The notes below the pieces were generated by a model that was not told where the DNA came from, made no database searches, and saw only the letters and a program-made list of their open reading frames with translations. A DNA stretch of 64,000 nt. It comes from Parahaliea maris. Lineage in GTDB: Bacteria; Pseudomonadota; Gammaproteobacteria; Pseudomonadales; Halieaceae. Of this stretch, positions 8,542 to 17,438 are shown piece after piece. Within the stretch, counting starts at the first letter, position 1. The number at the start of each line of letters is the position of its first letter. Both the position numbers and the translations under genes were made by a program. The stretch is from contig NZ_VRZA01000004.1 in the NCBI RefSeq assembly GCF_008064665.1, forward strand, positions 248,001-312,000. The letters run 5' to 3'.

Positions 8542-9066
8542 ATGATCCGTTCCACTCTCTCTATCGCTGCTGTGATCACCCTCGCTATACCCGCACTGGC
8601 CGGGCCGGAAGCGTTCAAACCTGGCACAGTTGTGCCTGGCTTCGGCGCCTCCGCACCTGTGACGGCTGTCGAACTGCCTGCGGATACCCGGTTCATGGTG
8701 GCTTTCGATGTCGCCGAGGCGGGCCCTGAAGACGGCCTCAATCGCAAGCTGGTCACTCCCGCACGGTTCCTGAATATGCACGGGGCCGCCGGCGTGCCAG
8801 CAGGGAATCTCTCAGCGGCTGTTGTCGTGCACGGCGGCGCCTGGAAGGATTTGCTGACGGACAAGGCGCGCGGAAGTACCAACCCTAATGCCGGATTGAT
8901 AGCGGAACTGGTCGCTGCGGGAACGACTATTCAACTCTGTGGCCAGACCGCGGCCATGCGAGACGTGGGGCAGGAGGACTTGCTGCCGGGTGTGACCATC
9001 GCATTGTCGGCGATGACGGCGCATGCGCAGTTACAGCAGGAAGGTTATACGCTGAATCCGTTCTGA
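8542..9066 (+). CDS. exported DsrE-like protein
   Basis: A 174-residue protein starting at an ATG preceded by AAAGGA. Residues 1-20 form a signal peptide (MIRSTLSIAAVITLAIPALA). The rest resembles the DsrE/DsrF-like fold as found in exported single-domain proteins: a VVVHGGAWKDLL strand-loop, and near the C-terminus the segment TTIQLCGQTAAMRDV, in which the cysteine sits where DsrE-like proteins often have their sulfur-handling residue. These periplasmic relatives have no settled function. It is divergent from the HNH nuclease and shares its 213-bp upstream region with the LexA box. Confidence 0.65.
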   Translation: MIRSTLSIAAVITLAIPALAGPEAFKPGTVVPGFGASAPVTAVELPADTRFMVAFDVAEAGPEDGLNRKLVTPARFLNMHGAAGVPAGNLSAAVVVHGGAWKDLLTDKARGSTNPNAGLIAELVAAGTTIQLCGQTAAMRDVGQEDLLPGVTIALSAMTAHAQLQQEGYTLNPF

Positions 9067-9093
9067 GGCGGTATTCATCGCGAGGGGGTGGAC

Positions 9094-10419
9094 CTACTCA
9101 TACAGCCTGACCAGTCGGTCTTCATTCACAATGGCAGCAATACGCGGGTCCGTTCTCATCCCGTAGAACCAGGGGCAGTGCTCCTGCTTGCTAGCCATCA
9201 TTAACGAAATCGCTTCGCTCTCTCGCCCCAGCGCACAGAGAGCAGGGGCAATGTGTGGGCGCGGACTTCGGTTTTCTTTGTTCTCCAGCGCAAACCGGAC
9301 CAGCTCGCCAGCCCTGGAGCGGCTGCCCACTGTTGCCTCGACGTAGGCGATATTTGCCACTATGCCTGGAATGTCGGCCGACAGGGCCATGCCGCGGGTT
9401 GCCGCTTCAAGCGCCTCTTTCTCTCTGCCCATATAGGCTTCGAAAACCGCCAGATAGGTATGGGTAGTATCGTCGTCTGGATAGTTTTGGGCCAACTCGG
9501 TCTCGAGTTCTATGGCTTCCTGGACATTCAGGCTATGAAAGAGTGTAAATGCCAGACCGTGGCGGTTCAGCAGAGCCTCGGGATTCAGTTTGGCCCCTTC
9601 CCGCTGGTCAAGAACGGCCGCTTTTGCGTCTCCGCGCGCCCGCGAGAACCAGGACCGATGGGCATAGCCCGGCGCATAATCCGGATCGTCCTCCAGCGCC
9701 TCGTCCAGTATTGCAAGCCCCTCGTCCAGGTTCTGACCAATCATCCCTTTGAACCAGGCCTTTGCTACCCGGGACGGAACATGAGAAGGGTTGTGGGCGA
9801 GGGCCGTGAGGTAAGCGTGCTGTGCCTGCATCAGTGCTTTCTCCGGTGGTAGGTACCCCCGGACACACTGATACATGGTCACATCCGCGATCAGGGCCAG
9901 CGCGGCGTCGTAGGTGGGGTCCAGAGCCACTGATTTCTGCAAAAACCTGATAGCCAGGGACAGTTTCTCGGGGCTGGGAATGCTGGCCTCGCGCAGTCCG
10001 GACAGGTAGTAGGAATAGGCGGGGGTACTGCTGGTTTCCACCGCGTCGAGCCGGGCGGGCTGGTGCCTCCCGGGGTGCTGTAAATGGATTGACTCGGTAA
10101 TCCGGTAGCCGTGTTTGGATACCGTCTGAACACAGTCAACTCCGGATTGGCGGAGAATCTTGCGCAGGGAGTAAACACAACGGGCAAGGGAGTCGTAGTG
10201 AACGTCCTGTCGCGGCCACAGGGCCTGCTCGATGGTGGCCTGCGAGACTACATCCCCCTCTGCCCGCAGCAGGAGTTCGAGTAACTGAGTTTCCTTCGGC
10301 GGCACAGGCAGTCGCAGGTTGTTGCGAAACAATCCCTGGCCTGGCCGAAAACATAAATCCGCAAACCGATAGGTCGGCGCAATCTCGTCGCTGATTGGCG
10401 TTAACGCTCTGCGTTTCAC
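9094..10419 (-). CDS. OmpR/CadC-type winged-helix regulator with TPR sensor region
   Basis: A 441-residue protein. Residues about 15-110 are a trans_reg_C-type winged helix (PPKETQLLELLLRAEGDVVS, then SLARCVYSLRKILRQSG and VSKHGYRI). The rest is helical TPR-like repeats from about 130 to the end. There is no receiver domain and no clear membrane helix, unlike CadC. It starts with GTG at 10419; AAGGTG lies 9-14 bases upstream. It is divergent from the DcaP-like porin gene with 232 bp between them, so it probably controls the 10.6-18.8 kb cluster. The TPR part would sense a ligand or protein partner. Confidence 0.78.
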   Translation of the reverse strand: MKRRALTPISDEIAPTYRFADLCFRPGQGLFRNNLRLPVPPKETQLLELLLRAEGDVVSQATIEQALWPRQDVHYDSLARCVYSLRKILRQSGVDCVQTVSKHGYRITESIHLQHPGRHQPARLDAVETSSTPAYSYYLSGLREASIPSPEKLSLAIRFLQKSVALDPTYDAALALIADVTMYQCVRGYLPPEKALMQAQHAYLTALAHNPSHVPSRVAKAWFKGMIGQNLDEGLAILDEALEDDPDYAPGYAHRSWFSRARGDAKAAVLDQREGAKLNPEALLNRHGLAFTLFHSLNVQEAIELETELAQNYPDDDTTHTYLAVFEAYMGREKEALEAATRGMALSADIPGIVANIAYVEATVGSRSRAGELVRFALENKENRSPRPHIAPALCALGRESEAISLMMASKQEHCPWFYGMRTDPRIAAIVNEDRLVRLYE

Positions 10420-10651
10420 AACTCGTTCACCTTGCCTCTTATTCCAACCGCTTTACCCGGGTGTACATTTGTTGACCGAGGTGCCCGTTTTTCGCCTCAT
10501 CATATTTTCATCAAAAAATCAGCAGCGAGCGCGCCTATAGTATCCCTGTCTGGCTTTGATTTACAAAGGCTCCTGATTAAGCCGGGCAGCTGTCCGCAAT
10601 CTCTGCAGATGGCTTACGTTTACTGATATAACGTAGGAGTTCGCGGATATT

Positions 10652-12181
10652 ATGTCAGTTAAAAATAGAGCACCGTTCAGCGCTGCGGCACCGAGGCTGG
10701 CAACGCCGCTGATGGCCATGCTGGCTGCACTCTCTTTGCCCGTCAGTGGCCAGACGATGACCCTTGAGGAGATGCAAAGCCAGCTGCAGGCCATGCAGGT
10801 GAAGATGCAGGAAATGCAGGCCATGCAGGTAAAAATGGCGCAAATGCAGAAGGAGCTTGATGTCCTGCGAGCGAGGGATGCGGAGCGACAGGCTGGCCTG
10901 GCCAGCCAGCCGATTGCCGCCAACGACGCCAGCCTGGAAAAGGGCTCAGCCAGTTCGGCCCCTGCAAAAGAACCGGGAGCTGATGTCGCGGCACTGACGG
11001 AACCCGATACCGACGCCATATTGTCCAACATGCCCATTGCCGGCCTGGGGCGCGGTGAACAACTTAACGACCCTGACTTCAAGAAGTCCGTACCCCTGTT
11101 CGGATCGGACTACCGGTTTTCCATCGGTGGTTATGCCAAGACCGACCTGATCTTTGACTTTGACGGTTCAGCTGACCCCTACCAGTTTTTGTCGGTAGGT
11201 ATCCCGGTGAACGGTTCACCCCAGGGTGGTAGCTATAGCAAGTTACATATCAGGGAGAGTCGTACGAATCTGGAAATTCGCAATATCAACTCGCCCTACA
11301 AGATCGACAAGTTCTTCATGGAGTTCGATTTCTTCGATGGCACGGACAGCACGAACTTCCGCCTGCGCCATGCCTACATGCAATTCGGACAGCTGCTGGC
11401 CGGCCGCACCTGGTCGATCATTACGGAACTGCGCGCCCTGCCGTTACTGATGGATTTCGCCGCTGGTGACGCCATCCTCGGCGGGCGCTCTGAACAGATC
11501 AAGTGGGATGGCGACAAGCTATTCGGCGCGGTTGACTGGGCTGTCGGCCTTGAAGCCTACGACGATACGCGCATCCTGACACCGGACAGCCTTGACGGCC
11601 GCGGCCTGGCCCGGGCGGACGCACCGCGCCTTTCCGGTGGCCTCAGCTACCCCTGGGACCACGGCGTCGTCAGTGTCGGAGCAGCACTCAACGAGGTGCG
11701 TTTCGACGGGGCGAATGGTGTCGATGACGAGTCTGAACTGGGCTGGACCTCCGTTATCGGCTCCAGGGTCTATCTCGACCAGGACAACCAGCACTTCCTT
11801 GGCTTCAACGCCGGCTATACCCATGGCACGGTAGCGGACATTATTGCCTTCGCCAACGCGGGGACGCCGAACGCTGCACTGGGGGAGGACGGCAAGCTGG
11901 ACCTGGCCGAGGGCTGGAATGCCAACATCGGTTTGCACCTGAAGCTCCCCGGTAAATTCTCAACCAATCTCCACTATGCCTACACCCGGCTGGAGGAAAT
12001 TCCCGACCTGTTCCAGCCGGATGAAATGGCCGAGACCTGGGCGGCCCACGCCAACCTGATCTATGACGTTGATCCGCGGTTTCGGGTGGGCATGGAGTAC
12101 ATGTGGGGCGAAAAGAAAACTGTTGCCGGTAATGACGGTGACGCTTCGCGACTTCAGTTCAGTACGTTCTATTACTACTAG
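10652..12181 (+). CDS. DcaP-like trimeric outer-membrane porin
   Basis: A 509-residue protein. Signal peptide up to about 35 (ending VSGQ), then a coiled coil with QAMQVKMQEMQ-type heptads at about 45-75, a linker, and a barrel beginning YRFSIGGYAKTDLIFDFDGS. Both the N-terminal coiled coil and the barrel start are hallmarks of DcaP-type porins, which take up negatively charged or carboxylated organic molecules. It ends in FSTFYYY, an aromatic barrel terminus. The start ATG follows TAGGAG. First gene of the cluster and 13 bp upstream of the next; expected to import the substrate for the hydrolases downstream. Confidence 0.85.
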   Translation: MSVKNRAPFSAAAPRLATPLMAMLAALSLPVSGQTMTLEEMQSQLQAMQVKMQEMQAMQVKMAQMQKELDVLRARDAERQAGLASQPIAANDASLEKGSASSAPAKEPGADVAALTEPDTDAILSNMPIAGLGRGEQLNDPDFKKSVPLFGSDYRFSIGGYAKTDLIFDFDGSADPYQFLSVGIPVNGSPQGGSYSKLHIRESRTNLEIRNINSPYKIDKFFMEFDFFDGTDSTNFRLRHAYMQFGQLLAGRTWSIITELRALPLLMDFAAGDAILGGRSEQIKWDGDKLFGAVDWAVGLEAYDDTRILTPDSLDGRGLARADAPRLSGGLSYPWDHGVVSVGAALNEVRFDGANGVDDESELGWTSVIGSRVYLDQDNQHFLGFNAGYTHGTVADIIAFANAGTPNAALGEDGKLDLAEGWNANIGLHLKLPGKFSTNLHYAYTRLEEIPDLFQPDEMAETWAAHANLIYDVDPRFRVGMEYMWGEKKTVAGNDGDASRLQFSTFYYY

Positions 12182-12194
12182 AAGGAGAGCCCCC

Positions 12195-13049
12195 ATGAAA
12201 TGCCCGAACTTCAAGCATCTCGGCACCGCGGTGCTGACCTGCTTGCTGGGGTATACAGGCATGGCCAGTGCGGAAGAGGGGTCCGCCGAGAAAACAGCCG
12301 CGGAAATTGCCGCCGAGTTGGCCAACCCGAATACCGCGTTGGGCACGATGAACTTTAACCTGGACTATATCGCCTTCGACGGTGACCTGACCGATGCGGA
12401 CGAGCAAAGTGCCCTGCGCATGACCTTCCAGCCCAGCCTGCCTTACCCCCTGGAAAGTGGCATGAACTTTTTCGCCCGCCCTGCGGTTCCCGTCATCCTC
12501 AAGCAGGATGTCCCTGTAGCTGGGGGGTACGAGGAGCTGGATTTCGAGTTGGGCGATATCGGTTTCGATGTGGGCGTGGGTAAAACCTTCGACAACGGTA
12601 TTGTCGCCATTGGCGGTATGGTCGGGACATTACCCACTGCAACCGATGACGCCCTTGGCAAGGACCAGTGGGCCCTTGGTCCGGAAGCGCTGGTCGCACT
12701 GGTCAAACCCTGGGGCGCGCTGGGTTTGCTGGTGACTCATCAGTGGGACGTTGCCGGAGACAACGACGTCGATACCAACGTGACCGCCGGACAGTACTTC
12801 TGGGTGGTGAATTTGAAAGAGGGCTGGCAACTGCGCTCCGGCCCGACCTTCGCCTACGACCACGAAGCCCCGAGCGGGCAGCGCTGGACCTTCCCTGTGG
12901 GTGTTGGCGTCAACAAGACCACGATTATTGGTAAAACGCCGTGGAAGTTCGGCCTGGAGTACTGGGAGTACATAGAAGCCCCGGATACCTTTGGCCCGGA
13001 CTGGCAAATCCGGTTTATTGTCGCGCCGGTGGTGCCTCTGCCCTGGTAA
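12195..13049 (+). CDS. predicted outer-membrane/transport-associated beta protein
   Basis: A 284-residue protein with a signal peptide (cleavage after MASA at about 25). The rest is alternating polar/hydrophobic strands with many GD, GF and aromatic turns, and it ends VAPVVPLPW, consistent with an outer-membrane barrel. It resembles hypothetical proteins encoded next to porins in catabolic clusters; I do not recognise a named family. AAGGAG precedes the ATG. The gene lies between the DcaP-like porin (13 bp) and the serine hydrolase (20 bp), so it is part of the operon. It may be a second channel or a structural partner of the porin. Confidence 0.65.
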   Translation: MKCPNFKHLGTAVLTCLLGYTGMASAEEGSAEKTAAEIAAELANPNTALGTMNFNLDYIAFDGDLTDADEQSALRMTFQPSLPYPLESGMNFFARPAVPVILKQDVPVAGGYEELDFELGDIGFDVGVGKTFDNGIVAIGGMVGTLPTATDDALGKDQWALGPEALVALVKPWGALGLLVTHQWDVAGDNDVDTNVTAGQYFWVVNLKEGWQLRSGPTFAYDHEAPSGQRWTFPVGVGVNKTTIIGKTPWKFGLEYWEYIEAPDTFGPDWQIRFIVAPVVPLPW

Positions 13050-13069
13050 TGGATTTTGGAGAAATGAAA

Positions 13070-14359
13070 ATGAGACTTATCAATTGGGCTATGTTGTTAA
13101 CCACACTGGGCATACTGCCCGCGGTGGCCCAGGAACCCATCGTATCGAGAGACACTCCGATTGCGGAGGTGCGCGATATCTTTGACTACTTTCACACTCC
13201 CGCCAATGTCGTTCAAATCCAGGTGGCCAGTGACAAAACCCTCTATGCCTGGCAGAACATGTCGGCGTTCGTCTACACGATGCAAATCAGCCGGGACGGG
13301 CCTATCAGCCAGTTGCCGGAGAAGATAGACCCCAAACTCGGTCAGCTCACATTTACCCGCCCGGGCATGTCGCCGGAGACGGTATCCCAGCATTTCGAAT
13401 CCAGCACGATGGATGCGCTGCTGGTGCTGCATAAAGGCAGCGTGGTGTACGAACACTATAAAACCATGCGGCCCTTTGATAAACACCAGTGGTTCTCCTG
13501 CAGTAAGGTCGTTCCGGGAACGTTAGTGGCCTTACTGGCACTCGAAGGGAAGATCGATCTCAAGCAACCGGTGAGTGACTATGTTCCCGAACTGAAGGGT
13601 TCCGAGTGGGACAACGTGACCGTCGAAGAAACCCTGGACATGGCGACCGGCCTGGATTCTACCGAACATGAAGAGCACGACGCGCGGACCAACCCCGAGC
13701 GTGGCTGGTACCGATGGGCTGTGAGCCTGGGCCTGTTTGAAGACAAGGACAAGCTCAATTTGTCACCTTTTGACGTGCTTCGGAACATGAAGCGGGTCAA
13801 GCCCGGCCATACCGTTTTCGAATACAACTCCATCAATACCTTTGTGCTGGAACTGATCGTTGATGAGGTCACCGGCCATACGCTCAACGAAGAGTTCGGG
13901 GCCCGCGTCTGGCGCAAGATCGGTGCGCAGAATGACGCCTTCGTCGGAGTCACCGAACACGGCCTGGGTAATGGTTGGGGTTTTATCAACACAACCCTGC
14001 GTGATATGGGCCGCTTTGCAATGCTCTACACCCCGAGCTGGGGCAAGGTCAGTAAGGAACAAATCATTCCTCCCGCGCTGATTGATGCGATTCAGCATAC
14101 GGGCAAGCCTGAGATCTATGGTGGTGGCACTGTGGGTACGCTACTGCAGAGCTCATTTCCTGACATAGCGGGCCTGACGAACCGCTACCAGTGGGACATC
14201 GTGTTCCCCGACGGGGATTTCTACAAAGGAGGTGTCGGTGGCCAAGGCATCTACATCTCTCCGTCGGCGGATACGGTCGTGGTGTGGTTCAGCACCGGCA
14301 AGCAACAGGAGGAGGTCATGGCGCGAGCGATTGCAAAATCATTCGGCGGCACGGAGTAA
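13070..14359 (+). CDS. exported SxxK serine hydrolase (beta-lactamase class C/NylB-like)
   Basis: A 429-residue protein with a signal peptide ending AVAQ at about 21. The catalytic SxxK motif is S143-C-S-K146, and the tyrosine motif is Y252-N-S in EYNSINTFV. The family includes class C beta-lactamases, esterases and the nylon-oligomer hydrolase NylB. I chose the ATG at 13070 because GGAG ends 8 bases before it; in-frame ATGs at 13064 and 13049 are possible. It sits between the porins and an M20 hydrolase, which points to hydrolysis of an imported amide, ester or lactam. The substrate cannot be read from the sequence. Confidence 0.8.
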   Translation: MRLINWAMLLTTLGILPAVAQEPIVSRDTPIAEVRDIFDYFHTPANVVQIQVASDKTLYAWQNMSAFVYTMQISRDGPISQLPEKIDPKLGQLTFTRPGMSPETVSQHFESSTMDALLVLHKGSVVYEHYKTMRPFDKHQWFSCSKVVPGTLVALLALEGKIDLKQPVSDYVPELKGSEWDNVTVEETLDMATGLDSTEHEEHDARTNPERGWYRWAVSLGLFEDKDKLNLSPFDVLRNMKRVKPGHTVFEYNSINTFVLELIVDEVTGHTLNEEFGARVWRKIGAQNDAFVGVTEHGLGNGWGFINTTLRDMGRFAMLYTPSWGKVSKEQIIPPALIDAIQHTGKPEIYGGGTVGTLLQSSFPDIAGLTNRYQWDIVFPDGDFYKGGVGGQGIYISPSADTVVVWFSTGKQQEEVMARAIAKSFGGTE

Positions 14360-14433
14360 GCCTGTCTTAATGTTGGGTAATGAGAATTTGTACGCCAGAA
14401 GCAATGCATCACCTGATCAGGAGTAAATCCGGA

Positions 14434-15960
14434 ATGAACACCTCGAAGCAGAGTTGGACGAAATGTATATGGGCGTCGGCACTCGGCATGAGCCTGTCCT
14501 TAACGGGCCTTGCCAGCCAGGACTTTTCATCCATGCAGATGCAGGGCATCGAGCAAACTACCGTTGATGTAGATATTGATGCCGCCGTGAAGCGCCTGTC
14601 CGGGGCCGTGCAGTTCCGTACTATCTCAAACCAGGACAGGGACGACTTTGATACCAAGGCATTCACCGACTATCACGCCTACCTGGCGGAATCCTACCCC
14701 AATGTGACCAAAACGCTTAAACGGGAGGTCCTTGGGGACCCACGCCCTTACAGCCTTCTGTATACCTGGCAGGGGACCGATCCTGAAGCAGAGCCTGTGT
14801 TGTTCTATGCACATATGGATGCGGTCCCGGTGCCGGACGATTCGCGTGACCAGTGGCTCCAGGATCCTTTTGCCGGGGTGATTGCCGATGGTTACATCTG
14901 GGGCCGCGGCGTGGTGGACGACAAGAACCAGATCCACGGCATCCTCGAAGCCGCTGAAATGAAGATCAAGGAGGGCTGGAAGCCCAGGCGGACGATGTAT
15001 TTCGTCTTTGGCCAGGACGAGGAAGTGGGCGGGCCAGAGGGCGCCCGCTTCATCGCCGAAACACTCGAAAAGCGGGGCGTCAAGCGCTTCGCCTTTGTGA
15101 TGGACGAGTCGGCGCCGCTCATTCCCGGCCTGTTCCCCGGTATTCCGGACAATACCGCGCTGATCGGTATCGCCCAGAAGGGCTATCTCAGCCTTGAACT
15201 GGCCATTCACGCCGTTGGCGGACACTCGTCACAGCCGCCCGAGGAATCGAATATCGGTATCCTTGCGGAAGCCATCACCAAACTGGAGGCGGCACCGTTC
15301 CCCTACAGGATTCATCCGGCCGTTCGCTCGCAATATCGCTATATGGGTCCGGAACTGCCGCAAGAGCAACAGCCGATGTACAAGGCAGTCGCTTTCGGCA
15401 AAGACGGTGAAATGACCGACCTCGAAAAGCAATTCATCAAAGCGATGGCCGGCAACCAGGTCACACGGGCCATGCTGCACACCACCATCGCCGTCACCAT
15501 GTTCAATGCGGGAACCAAGGACAATGTCCTGCCGCCCTCCGCGACGGCCGTGGTCAATTTCCGGCCCATGCCGGGGGATACGCCCGAAGTGATCATCAAG
15601 CACGTGAAGGATGCTATTGCTGACGATCGCATTACCGTGCGGGACATTTCCGCCTCCACCCCCGCGACGGCCATCGCCAATCCCGACACCGATGCCTACC
15701 GGGCGCTCGAAAAGACGATCCGCCAGACCTGGGGCAATGACCTGATTGTCGCGCCCTTCTTCGTGATCGGCGGCTCGGATTCAAAACATTTTCAGGCCCG
15801 ACCCTTTGCACCGGACACTTTCACCATTACCGCGCTGCAGCTCGAAAACGTCAAGGAGTTTGAAGGTTTCCACGGGGTGAACGAACGTCTCCTGGTGGAT
15901 GAGTACGCAAAAACCATCGGCTTTTTCTACCGGATCTTCGAGAACCTCAACGCGAACTAA
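14434..15960 (+). CDS. exported M20/M25/M40 family metallohydrolase
   Basis: A 508-residue protein. The M20 metal and catalytic residues are visible: H127 and D129 in AHMDAVPV, D162 in GVVDDKNQ and the pair E196-E197 in GQDEEVGG; GGSDSKHF near residue 450 supplies the late histidine. An N-terminal hydrophobic stretch (13-28) suggests export. The ATG at 14434 has AGGAG about 10 bases upstream. M20 enzymes cleave dipeptides, N-acyl amino acids or carbamoyl amides. The 74-bp gap from the serine hydrolase and the same orientation place it in the cluster. Confidence 0.87.
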   Translation: MNTSKQSWTKCIWASALGMSLSLTGLASQDFSSMQMQGIEQTTVDVDIDAAVKRLSGAVQFRTISNQDRDDFDTKAFTDYHAYLAESYPNVTKTLKREVLGDPRPYSLLYTWQGTDPEAEPVLFYAHMDAVPVPDDSRDQWLQDPFAGVIADGYIWGRGVVDDKNQIHGILEAAEMKIKEGWKPRRTMYFVFGQDEEVGGPEGARFIAETLEKRGVKRFAFVMDESAPLIPGLFPGIPDNTALIGIAQKGYLSLELAIHAVGGHSSQPPEESNIGILAEAITKLEAAPFPYRIHPAVRSQYRYMGPELPQEQQPMYKAVAFGKDGEMTDLEKQFIKAMAGNQVTRAMLHTTIAVTMFNAGTKDNVLPPSATAVVNFRPMPGDTPEVIIKHVKDAIADDRITVRDISASTPATAIANPDTDAYRALEKTIRQTWGNDLIVAPFFVIGGSDSKHFQARPFAPDTFTITALQLENVKEFEGFHGVNERLLVDEYAKTIGFFYRIFENLNAN

Positions 15961-16038
15961 AGCACAGACCAGCAAGACCTTCGCTCATAGCGCGGTCTAC
16001 TTGCACACCAGTTAATGATGAACGAAGGAGAACAGGAA

Positions 16039-17391
16039 ATGGCTAACTTCTATCGTCGAGTCCTCGTCGCTGGCGCTGCCGCCGCGGCACTCGCAACAAC
16101 CCTTTTCGGTGGCAGCGTTACCGCACAGGCTGCTGCGGTTCCAGAGTCGAAGCCGACCCTCATCACCAATGCCCGCATCTTCAATGGCACTTCCCCAAAA
16201 TTGTCCGAACCGATGAGTGTGCTGGTCGAAGGCAACAAAATTTCCAGCATTGAGTCCAGTATCAAAGCGCCACAGGGCGCGACAGTGATCGACGCCGCCG
16301 GGAAGACGCTCATGCCCGGGCTCATCGACATGCACTGGCACATGATGTGGGCCAAGCTCTCCGTGGCGGAAGTGATGACGAAGGACGCCTTCTACCTGGG
16401 CATCATGGCAGCGCAGACGGCTGAGGAAGACCTGCTGCGCGGTTTTACCACCTTGCGTGATATTGGTGGTAATACCTTTGGATTGAATGAAGCTATTGAC
16501 CAAGGGATTATTCCCGGAGCCCGCATCTATCCTTCCGGTGCGCTGGTCAGTCAGACCTCCGGACATGCGGATTTTCGGCCAGGACTAGAGCCAAACCACG
16601 CCCCCTACCTGGAGACATCTGGCCACGCGATCATCGCGGATGGTGTGCCTGAAGTCTATCGTGCAGTACGTCAGCAGTTACGTCGCGGGGCAACCCAGAT
16701 CAAACTCACGGCGGGTGGCGGTGTGTCTTCTGACCTCGATCCGCTCGACGTCCGACAATACTCCCTGGAGGAACTCAAAGCCGCCGTCGAAGCCGCTGAC
16801 GAATGGAACACCTACGTAGCCGTTCACGCTTTTAGTGACGAAGCGGTTCAAATGGCGATTAAGGCGGGTGTGAAGTCGATAGAACACGGCATGTTGATCA
16901 CCGAAGATACGGCCAAACTGATGGCCAAGAATGATGTGTGGCTGAGTATTCAACCCATCCTCAACGATGAGGACGCCATTCCTTTTCCCGAGGGTTCGGT
17001 CAATCAGCAGAAGTTCGAGCAGGTGACAGAGGGTACGGACAACGCTTACGCAATGGCCAAGAAGTATGGCGTGAAGACCGCCTGGGGTACGGACGTTATC
17101 TTCGACCCCGAGCTTTGCCTGAAACACGGTAAGCTGCTGGCCAAGCTCAAGCGCTGGTATAGCCCCTTTGAGGCGCTGAAAATGGCCACCTATGACAACG
17201 CCCAACTGCTCAAGTTGAGCGGGCCGCGAAATCCCTATCCCGGTGAGCTCGGCGTCGTGAAGGAAGGCGCCCTGGCCGACCTCCTTCTCGTAGACGGCAA
17301 TCCACTCGAGAACCTCGATCTGGTGGCCGATCCGGACAACAACTTCGTCGTGATTATGAAAGACGGGAAGATTTATAAAAACAGTTTGTAA
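16039..17391 (+). CDS. exported amidohydrolase, copy 1 of a tandem pair
   Basis: A 450-residue protein with a signal peptide to about 32 (AQAA). Binuclear metal motifs are H99-W-H101 in DMHWHMMW, the lysine of TQIKLTAGGG (probably carboxylated), the histidines of VAVHAF and SIEHGM, and the aspartate of TAWGTD. This set is typical of the imidazolonepropionase/Xaa-Pro-dipeptidase-like branch of amidohydrolases, which includes peptidase and ochratoxin-type amidase enzymes. GAAGGAG stands 8 bases before the ATG. It is strongly similar to the next gene along its whole length (for example shared IKxxAGGGV, DPLDVRQY and LNDEDA). Confidence 0.85.
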   Translation: MANFYRRVLVAGAAAAALATTLFGGSVTAQAAAVPESKPTLITNARIFNGTSPKLSEPMSVLVEGNKISSIESSIKAPQGATVIDAAGKTLMPGLIDMHWHMMWAKLSVAEVMTKDAFYLGIMAAQTAEEDLLRGFTTLRDIGGNTFGLNEAIDQGIIPGARIYPSGALVSQTSGHADFRPGLEPNHAPYLETSGHAIIADGVPEVYRAVRQQLRRGATQIKLTAGGGVSSDLDPLDVRQYSLEELKAAVEAADEWNTYVAVHAFSDEAVQMAIKAGVKSIEHGMLITEDTAKLMAKNDVWLSIQPILNDEDAIPFPEGSVNQQKFEQVTEGTDNAYAMAKKYGVKTAWGTDVIFDPELCLKHGKLLAKLKRWYSPFEALKMATYDNAQLLKLSGPRNPYPGELGVVKEGALADLLLVDGNPLENLDLVADPDNNFVVIMKDGKIYKNSL

Positions 17392-17438
17392 TCGGATTGT
17401 TACCTGCTGACTCGTTTAACGTTTTTAGAGGGCACAAA